A DNA stretch of 11,528 nt from Betaproteobacteria bacterium UBA3031. GTDB lineage: Bacteria; Pseudomonadota; Gammaproteobacteria; Burkholderiales; Eutrophovitaceae. Numbering within the stretch: position 1 is the stretch's first letter; each line of letters opens with the position of its first letter. The stretch lies in the NCBI GenBank assembly GCA_002367635.1, contig DFDI01000102.1, positions 613 through 12,140 on the forward strand, in the 5' to 3' direction. Position numbers and translations under genes: made by a program. A model generated the notes under the pieces. It saw only the letters and a program-made list of their open reading frames with translations, was not told the DNA's origin and searched no databases. Positions 7,507-11,528 of this stretch are shown piece after piece.

Positions 7507-7565
7507 TTTCAGACGTTTAAAGACTCGTAGGTACAACTTGAGTGCTATCAGCTTCCCGACTGTAT

Positions 7566-8177
7566 TTAAGATTCTGCTTGTTTAGTTCGTAAAAATGCAG
7601 GACGAGTTGTGAGCCTCTTGAAGTAGTCGTTTATTGAGGGGGGAAAAGGTTCTTCCACATGTCGAATATAAGAAGTGAGCGCAATTCCGATCATGATGTC
7701 GGCCCCCGAAAACATTTCACCGAGTAACCATTTCCTTTTGCCTAGGACTCCGCCCACGGCTTCTAGACAAATCGTTGCTCGTTTCTTGAATTCTACAATT
7801 GTTGGCGTATGGATCGCATTGGGGAATGCTCTCTTATGCCTGATAATTTCAGATACGGAAGATGCGAAGGTTGCTTCTGCAAACCAACTCCATTCTAAGT
7901 AAGCGGCATATAGAGGATCATTTTTGCTAGGCTGGAGTTTACCCTTCCCATATTTATCGATGAGGTAATGGACCATTGCGCCGCTTTCACGCATGGTGAT
8001 TTCACCATCTTTAAGAACGGGAACTTTACCAATCGGACTGATACTAAGAAATTGTGGGCTGAGTCGAAATTCCGGTGAAAAGTCTATAATTTCAATTTTG
8101 TACGGAATATTCAATTCTTCGCACGCCCAAATAGTTCGGAGACCACGGGTGTTTGGGAAATGGTAAATTGTAATCAC
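7566..8177 (-). CDS. glutathione S-transferase family protein
   Basis: The protein has 203 residues from the GTG at 8177. The N-terminal thioredoxin-fold domain (1-78) has ITIYHFPNTRGLRTIW, GKVPVL with the cis-proline Pro53, and ESGAMVHYL with Glu64/Ser65 that contact the gamma-glutamyl part of glutathione. The all-helical C-terminal domain has the SGADIMIG capping box (Ser157, Asp160). Family members conjugate glutathione to electrophiles or reduce peroxides and disulfides; the substrate cannot be read from sequence. I chose the GTG because AAGGAG sits nine bases upstream (8187-8192) and the family fold begins exactly there. An in-frame TTG at 8243 would add 22 residues foreign to the fold. 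It is divergent from the FKBP gene and converges on the persulfide dioxygenase gene, whose product also handles glutathione-linked sulfur, though no shared transcript is possible. Confidence 0.9.
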   Translation of the reverse strand: MITIYHFPNTRGLRTIWACEELNIPYKIEIIDFSPEFRLSPQFLSISPIGKVPVLKDGEITMRESGAMVHYLIDKYGKGKLQPSKNDPLYAAYLEWSWFAEATFASSVSEIIRHKRAFPNAIHTPTIVEFKKRATICLEAVGGVLGKRKWLLGEMFSGADIMIGIALTSYIRHVEEPFPPSINDYFKRLTTRPAFLRTKQAES

Positions 8178-8245
8178 AGGTGCTACTCCTTTGCTTAGCT
8201 TTAACTGGTGATGCTCTAGAGCGTAGTGATTGTCAAGGTTCAATC

Positions 8246-8273
8246 ATTGTAGCGTTATTGTGTTCTTCGTCAC
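8246..8273 (-). promoter_or_regulatory. possible promoter for the GST gene
   Basis: Read on the minus strand, GTGACG (8273-8268), a 16-base spacer and TACAAT (8251-8246) match the sigma70 boxes at four and five of six positions. The start site would be near 8239, giving a leader of about 60 bases. Confidence 0.35.
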
Positions 8274-8308
8274 TGAATAAGCCGATTAACTAATGTCAAA
8301 TTGAAGAT

Positions 8309-8337
8309 TTGGAAATGATATCGATTTGTTTTATAGA
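8309..8337 (+). promoter_or_regulatory. possible promoter for the FKBP lipoprotein gene
   Basis: TTGGAA (8309-8314), a 17-base spacer and TATAGA (8332-8337) match the consensus at four of six positions each. A start near 8344 would coincide with the beginning of an inverted repeat at 8345-8364. Confidence 0.35.
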
Positions 8338-8344
8338 TTCGATT

Positions 8345-8364
8345 ATTATTGCTCACTCAATAAT
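8345..8364. repeat. inverted repeat ATTATTG-6 nt-CAATAAT before the FKBP gene
   Basis: A perfect 7-bp inverted repeat (8345-8351 and 8358-8364) with a 6-base spacer lies just upstream of the FKBP start codon. It could be an operator or a weak hairpin at the 5' end of the message. Confidence 0.55.
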
Positions 8365-8380
8365 TATGAAAGATAAACAA

Positions 8381-9058
8381 ATGAAAAAGATTTATTTTGT
8401 AGCACTATTGTTACTGACGTCAGCTTGCTCGCAGGAGGTTGTAACGGCGGATGCTGCACTTGAGACTGAGGACCAAAAAACCCTATATGCTATAGGCATG
8501 CTTATCAGCAATCAATTGCAACCTTTCGCGCTGAGTGAGGAAGAGTTGGCTCCGATTGTGCAAGGGATGACAGACGGCATATCGGGCTTGGACGCAAAGG
8601 TGGATATGAAGACTTATGAAGCGAGGATCAATGAAATGGTATCAGAGCGTTCTGCAATAGTTGCTGCGAAAGAAGCGTCCGTTTCTGAGACGTACCTCAA
8701 GCAATTTGAATCAGATGATTCTGTCGTAAAAACTGAATCTGGTGCGATTGTTAAGATGATAGAAGAAGGCACGGGTGATTTTCCGAGTGCGAGTGATACA
8801 GTCATGGTTCATTATGAGGGAAGTTTGGTTGACGGAACTGTGTTTGATAGTTCTCTCGTTCGTGGCTCCCCAGCGACCTTTCCTTTGAGTGGTGTCATAA
8901 CGTGTTGGACTGAAGGGCTTCAAAAGATAAAGGTTGGAGGAAAGGCTCAGTTGATTTGTCCCGCTGATACCGCTTACGGAGACCGTGGAGCACCCCCAAA
9001 AATCGGACCTGGTGCTACATTAATATTTGAAGTTAATCTTCTTGAAATTAAGAAGTAA
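8381..9058 (+). CDS. FKBP-type peptidyl-prolyl isomerase lipoprotein (FkpA/Mip-like)
   Basis: From the ATG at 8381 the protein has 225 residues. Residues 1-16 (MKKIYFVALLLLTSAC) are a lipoprotein signal with Cys16 as the probable acylated residue, so the mature protein should sit on the periplasmic side of a membrane. Residues 28-115 are the helical domain that dimerises FkpA/Mip proteins (TLYAIGMLISNQL, VQGMTDGISG). Residues 120-225 are the FKBP domain with VHYEGSLVDGTVFDSS, GVITCWTEGLQ (Trp176), AYGDRG (Tyr199) and IFEVNLLEI; the active-site aromatic residues are all present. It catalyses proline isomerisation and acts as a chaperone in envelope protein folding. An ATG at 8366 (five more residues) is possible; the in-frame TTG at 8309 is unlikely as it would destroy the signal peptide and lies in a candidate -35 box. 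The NIPSNAP gene follows after 33 bases. Confidence 0.92.
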   Translation: MKKIYFVALLLLTSACSQEVVTADAALETEDQKTLYAIGMLISNQLQPFALSEEELAPIVQGMTDGISGLDAKVDMKTYEARINEMVSERSAIVAAKEASVSETYLKQFESDDSVVKTESGAIVKMIEEGTGDFPSASDTVMVHYEGSLVDGTVFDSSLVRGSPATFPLSGVITCWTEGLQKIKVGGKAQLICPADTAYGDRGAPPKIGPGATLIFEVNLLEIKK

Positions 9059-9091
9059 TTCGGCTAACAAGTATGATCAAAGGGGAACTAA

Positions 9092-9424
9092 ATGTTGATT
9101 GATATGAGAACTTATCGATGTAGGCCCGGTTCCATAAAGAAACATCTGGCTTTGTATGAAAAATTGGGTAAGCCTGCTCAAACCAAACATCTCGGAAATC
9201 CGCTTGCTTACATGCAATGCGAGAGTGGAAACCCTAACGAGTATGTTCACATGTGGATTTATGAGAATGCTGGCGATAGAGAACAAAAAAGAGCGTTAAT
9301 GTGGGCTGATCCAGATTGGATTAACTACACGCAAGAAAGCGCTAAGCTTGGTGCGCTTGAGAGCCAAACCAATCAGTTGATGACGCCAGTTGATTTCTTT
9401 TCATTACCGAAAAAGCTTGGATAG
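9092..9424 (+). CDS. NIPSNAP family protein
   Basis: This 110-residue protein is close to a single NIPSNAP domain, a ferredoxin-like alpha+beta dimeric barrel. Visible family features are the opening MLIDMRTYRCRPGSIKKHLALYEKLG, the central EYVHMWIYENAGDREQKRA, and MWADPDWINY. The bacterial function is unknown; the fold is shared with small monooxygenases and stress-response proteins. No signal peptide is present, so it should be cytoplasmic. The ATG at 9092 has AGGGG eight bases upstream. It is 33 bases after the FKBP gene and followed by a terminator, so the two may share a transcript. Confidence 0.9.
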   Translation: MLIDMRTYRCRPGSIKKHLALYEKLGKPAQTKHLGNPLAYMQCESGNPNEYVHMWIYENAGDREQKRALMWADPDWINYTQESAKLGALESQTNQLMTPVDFFSLPKKLG

Positions 9425-9440
9425 TCATTTTTTTGAAATC

Positions 9441-9479
9441 AGAAAGATGGACCATTTCGACTGGTCCATCTTTCTTTTC
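9441..9479 (+). terminator. strong intrinsic terminator between convergent genes
   Basis: A perfect 14-bp stem (9441-9454 with 9462-9475), loop TTTCGAC, runs into the T-rich tail TTTCTTTTCT. It ends the FKBP-NIPSNAP transcript. On the minus strand the stem is not followed by a T run, so efficient termination of the acyl-CoA ligase message there is less certain. Confidence 0.9.
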
Positions 9480-9481
9480 TG

Positions 9482-11059
9482 TTAATTCTTTTCTCGTTCT
9501 TTTTGTATCAGTACGCGTCTTAGTATTTTTCCAGATGCCGACTTTGGAATTTGTTCTACGAACTCGACAATTCTGACCTTCTTGTGAGGGGCGACTCTTT
9601 GTGCGACGAATGACATAATTTCTTCGGCACTCACAGATAACCCCGTTTTTATGACGACGACTGCCTTAGGTAGTTCTCCAGCTTCCTCATCAGCTATAGG
9701 AATGACTGCGGCATCAGAAACTGCAGGATGTGTGAGTAGGAGTGCTTCTAGCTCAGCAGGAGCCACCTGCATACCTTTATATTTGATTAGTTCTTTGATG
9801 CGATCAACCACATAGAAAAATCCTTCATCGTCGACATACCCAATATCTCCAGTTCGGTACCAACCCTCTTTCGTGATGCTTTCTGCGGTGGTTTCTGGTC
9901 TATTTAGGTAGCCCTTCATAATCTGCGGACCGCGAATCCATATCTCACCATTTTGATTATTGTAAAGAGGTTTTTCCGTTTCTGGATCAACAATCATGAC
10001 CTCTGTATTCGGAATGGGTAGGCCAATTGATCCTATTTTTTTTGCTTTACTTCTAATGGGCAGTAAATGGGTGACAGGGCTTGCTTCAGTCATACCGTAG
10101 CCTTGAGCAATACTGCATCCAACCCGGGCCGCGGCCTCCATGGCGATGCCTTCACCTAAAGGGGCGGCACCAGAGAGAATGAGCTCAAGACTGGATAAAT
10201 CGTATTTTTCCACTGCGGGATGTTTCGCTAACCCTAAGACTATTGGCGGGACTATGGGTGCTTTGGTCACTTTGTGCGTCTCAATTGCGGATAGGAAAGC
10301 CTCCATCTCGAAGCGAGACATACACACAATAGTTCCTCGTCTGTAGAGAGAGTAGAGCATGATGACCACCATGCCGTAGATATGGAAAAAGGGCAGGACG
10401 CCAAGCACCGTATCTTGTTCGCAGATAGCATTATGGCTTGTCATGCCTTCAATTTGTCGCATGTTCACTATAAGGTTGAAGTGAGTAAGCATTACGCCCT
10501 TGGGTAGCCCGGTGGTGCCGCTCGAGTACGGAAGCGCGCAGACGTCATTCTCTGCAGAGATCTCGGGCTCAATTACCGTGAGGTCAGATTGCATTAATTC
10601 CTCGAGTCTTCTGTGACCTTTTGCTTCACCAATAACAAAGAGTTCGTCTACTTGATGTTTTTTTATTGCCTCCTCTGCTTTATCCAAGAAATCAGGCACT
10701 GTAATGATGAGTTTTACTTTCGCGTCGATGAGCTGTTTGGCTAATTCGTCTGCTGTGTATAACGGGTTAACCGTCGTGCAAATCCCGCCTAATTTTATGA
10801 CTGCAAGAAATATGAAAGCATATTCAGGTACGTTTGGACTGTATATCGCAAGGACATCGCCTTTTTTGAATCCGGTTGCCTGCAAGCCAGCCGCGAGTCG
10901 ATGGATGGATTCTGACAATTCTCGGTAACTGATTTTTCGATTCGTCTCAGCTTGAATGATCGCGGTTTTATTCTCGTGCGCTGATATGTTCCCGAGAACG
11001 AAGTCCACGACATTTATTTTTGGTGTGGATACATCCGCATGCGGCCCTCGAAATATCAT
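9482..11059 (-). CDS. AMP-forming acyl-CoA ligase (4-coumarate/long-chain fatty acid CoA ligase type)
   Basis: This 525-residue enzyme of the ANL superfamily activates a carboxylic acid as acyl-adenylate and then forms the CoA thioester. All core motifs are visible: P-loop YSSGTTGLPKG (178-188), LPFFHIYGM (222-230), QGYGMTE (319-325), YRTGD (401-405), the hinge DRIKELIKYKG (419-429) and PKSASGK with the catalytic Lys511. The QGYGMTEASPV block and the overall length are nearer to 4-coumarate:CoA ligase-like enzymes than to FadD, but the acid substrate cannot be told from these motifs. There is no signal peptide. The ATG at 11059 has a strong GGAGGAG five bases upstream (11065-11071). It is divergent from the VOC gene and convergent with the NIPSNAP gene. 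A fatty or aromatic acid degradation role is likely but inferred. Confidence 0.93.
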   Translation of the reverse strand: MIFRGPHADVSTPKINVVDFVLGNISAHENKTAIIQAETNRKISYRELSESIHRLAAGLQATGFKKGDVLAIYSPNVPEYAFIFLAVIKLGGICTTVNPLYTADELAKQLIDAKVKLIITVPDFLDKAEEAIKKHQVDELFVIGEAKGHRRLEELMQSDLTVIEPEISAENDVCALPYSSGTTGLPKGVMLTHFNLIVNMRQIEGMTSHNAICEQDTVLGVLPFFHIYGMVVIMLYSLYRRGTIVCMSRFEMEAFLSAIETHKVTKAPIVPPIVLGLAKHPAVEKYDLSSLELILSGAAPLGEGIAMEAAARVGCSIAQGYGMTEASPVTHLLPIRSKAKKIGSIGLPIPNTEVMIVDPETEKPLYNNQNGEIWIRGPQIMKGYLNRPETTAESITKEGWYRTGDIGYVDDEGFFYVVDRIKELIKYKGMQVAPAELEALLLTHPAVSDAAVIPIADEEAGELPKAVVVIKTGLSVSAEEIMSFVAQRVAPHKKVRIVEFVEQIPKSASGKILRRVLIQKEREKN

Positions 11060-11092
11060 GGCAACTCCTCCTAGGCTAATTTGTGAAATTAT

Positions 11093-11122
11093 TTTTTATT
11101 CAGTCTACATCATTAATGTCAA
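11093..11122 (-). promoter_or_regulatory. promoter for the acyl-CoA ligase gene
   Basis: On the minus strand a perfect TTGACA (11122-11117), an 18-base spacer and TAAAAA (11098-11093) precede the start codon by about 34 bases. The -35 box touches the palindrome CATTAATG (11111-11118), a possible operator half-overlapping the divergent promoter zone. Confidence 0.55.
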
Positions 11123-11181
11123 TGAACGGTTAGTCTAAAATGCGGGTTACATATTCAGTTTATTGAAATAGGGATTATTGT

Positions 11182-11528
11182 ATGAGCATCGATATTAATG
11201 GAATTGCACACATACAGTTGACGGTTAAAAACGCCGCAAGTATCGAATTTTGGCGGGCTCTGTGTGGCTTTATGTCGATGAGTACGTTGATTGATAATGA
11301 GGACGTTCATTACAGTATTGGTGGGCGAACTGGTGTGTTGGTCCGTCTAGCGCCAATCGGGAAAAGATCGGTTAGCTTCGACCAAGATACGAGTGGTTTG
11401 CATCATGTATGCTTTAGAGCACGTTCTAGGCGGGATGTTGAACTCGTGTTTGAATTTGTTAGCACATTGAGACTGGGGAAAATTGTCCACCCTCCAGAAG
11501 AGGGGTGGCGGTTTGCTCCTGGATATTA
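11182..11528 (+). CDS. VOC/glyoxalase-fold protein, 3'-truncated
   Basis: The first 115 residues are visible and the gene runs off the window. The start ATG at 11182 has an ATAGGGA sequence eight bases upstream. GIAHIQLTVKNAASIEFWRALCGF is the classic opening of a vicinal-oxygen-chelate module, with His10 a likely metal ligand; a second beta-strand start at GLHHVCFRARS supplies another His (74 or 75). The family includes glyoxalase I, extradiol dioxygenases, fosfomycin-resistance enzymes and epimerases such as methylmalonyl-CoA epimerase. The visible part does not decide between them; the acidic ligand near the end may lie beyond the window. It is divergent from the acyl-CoA ligase gene, which could mean a shared control region and related acyl or aromatic metabolism, but that is inference. 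A weak TAAAAT (11136-11141) could be its -10 box. Confidence 0.88.
   Translation, partial: MSIDINGIAHIQLTVKNAASIEFWRALCGFMSMSTLIDNEDVHYSIGGRTGVLVRLAPIGKRSVSFDQDTSGLHHVCFRARSRRDVELVFEFVSTLRLGKIVHPPEEGWRFAPGY

Noticed and set aside
8178..8243. Longer GST starting at TTG 8243
   Set aside because: The extra 22 residues do not belong to the fold, and a good AAGGAG precedes the GTG at 8177.
8309..8380. Longer FKBP protein starting at TTG 8309
   Set aside because: It would place 24 residues before a standard lipoprotein signal, and the TTG is part of a candidate -35 box.

Overview
The window looks like ordinary chromosomal DNA of a Gram-negative bacterium, most likely a gammaproteobacterium, possibly marine. 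The evidence is a Pal/OmpA-type peptidoglycan-binding protein, a DsbD/ScsB-type transmembrane thiol reductase, an FkpA/Mip-type lipoprotein isomerase, moderate base composition and frequent TTG/GTG starts. The taxonomic placement is inferred from gene types only. I see no insertion sequence, integrase, CRISPR array, tRNA or rRNA, and no stretch above 300 bases without a gene.

Layout. Bases 2-580 are the 3' part of a Pal/OmpA-like envelope protein with 21-bp tandem repeats in its linker, closed by a clear intrinsic terminator. Bases 672-1937 encode an exported coiled-coil protein of unknown role with 33-bp (11-residue) repeats. Bases 2045-4150 encode a three-domain DsbD/ScsB-like reductase. 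Bases 4216-5187 encode a WYL-domain transcription regulator starting at TTG. After a 124-base leader with two possible hairpins, the second of which pairs with the Shine-Dalgarno sequence, bases 5312-6289 encode an uncharacterised protein with a faint DUF932-like look. A good sigma70-type promoter precedes a persulfide dioxygenase-rhodanese fusion (6433-7506). A glutathione S-transferase lies on the minus strand (8177-7566), divergent from an FKBP-type lipoprotein (8381-9058), which is followed closely by a NIPSNAP-family protein (9092-9424). A strong 14-bp-stem terminator separates these from a convergent AMP-forming acyl-CoA ligase (11059-9482, minus). A divergent VOC/glyoxalase-fold gene starts at 11182 and runs off the window.

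How the genes fit together. Two themes recur: envelope structure and protein folding (Pal-like protein, coiled-coil protein, DsbD-like reductase, FKBP lipoprotein), and thiol/persulfide or electrophile chemistry (DsbD-like reductase, persulfide dioxygenase-rhodanese, GST, VOC protein). They do not form one operon; several transcription units are indicated by divergent or convergent orientation, terminators and candidate promoters. The least explained part is 4216-6289: a WYL regulator followed by an unknown protein whose ribosome binding site can be occluded by its own leader. It is the best candidate for something undescribed, but nothing here proves a new system.
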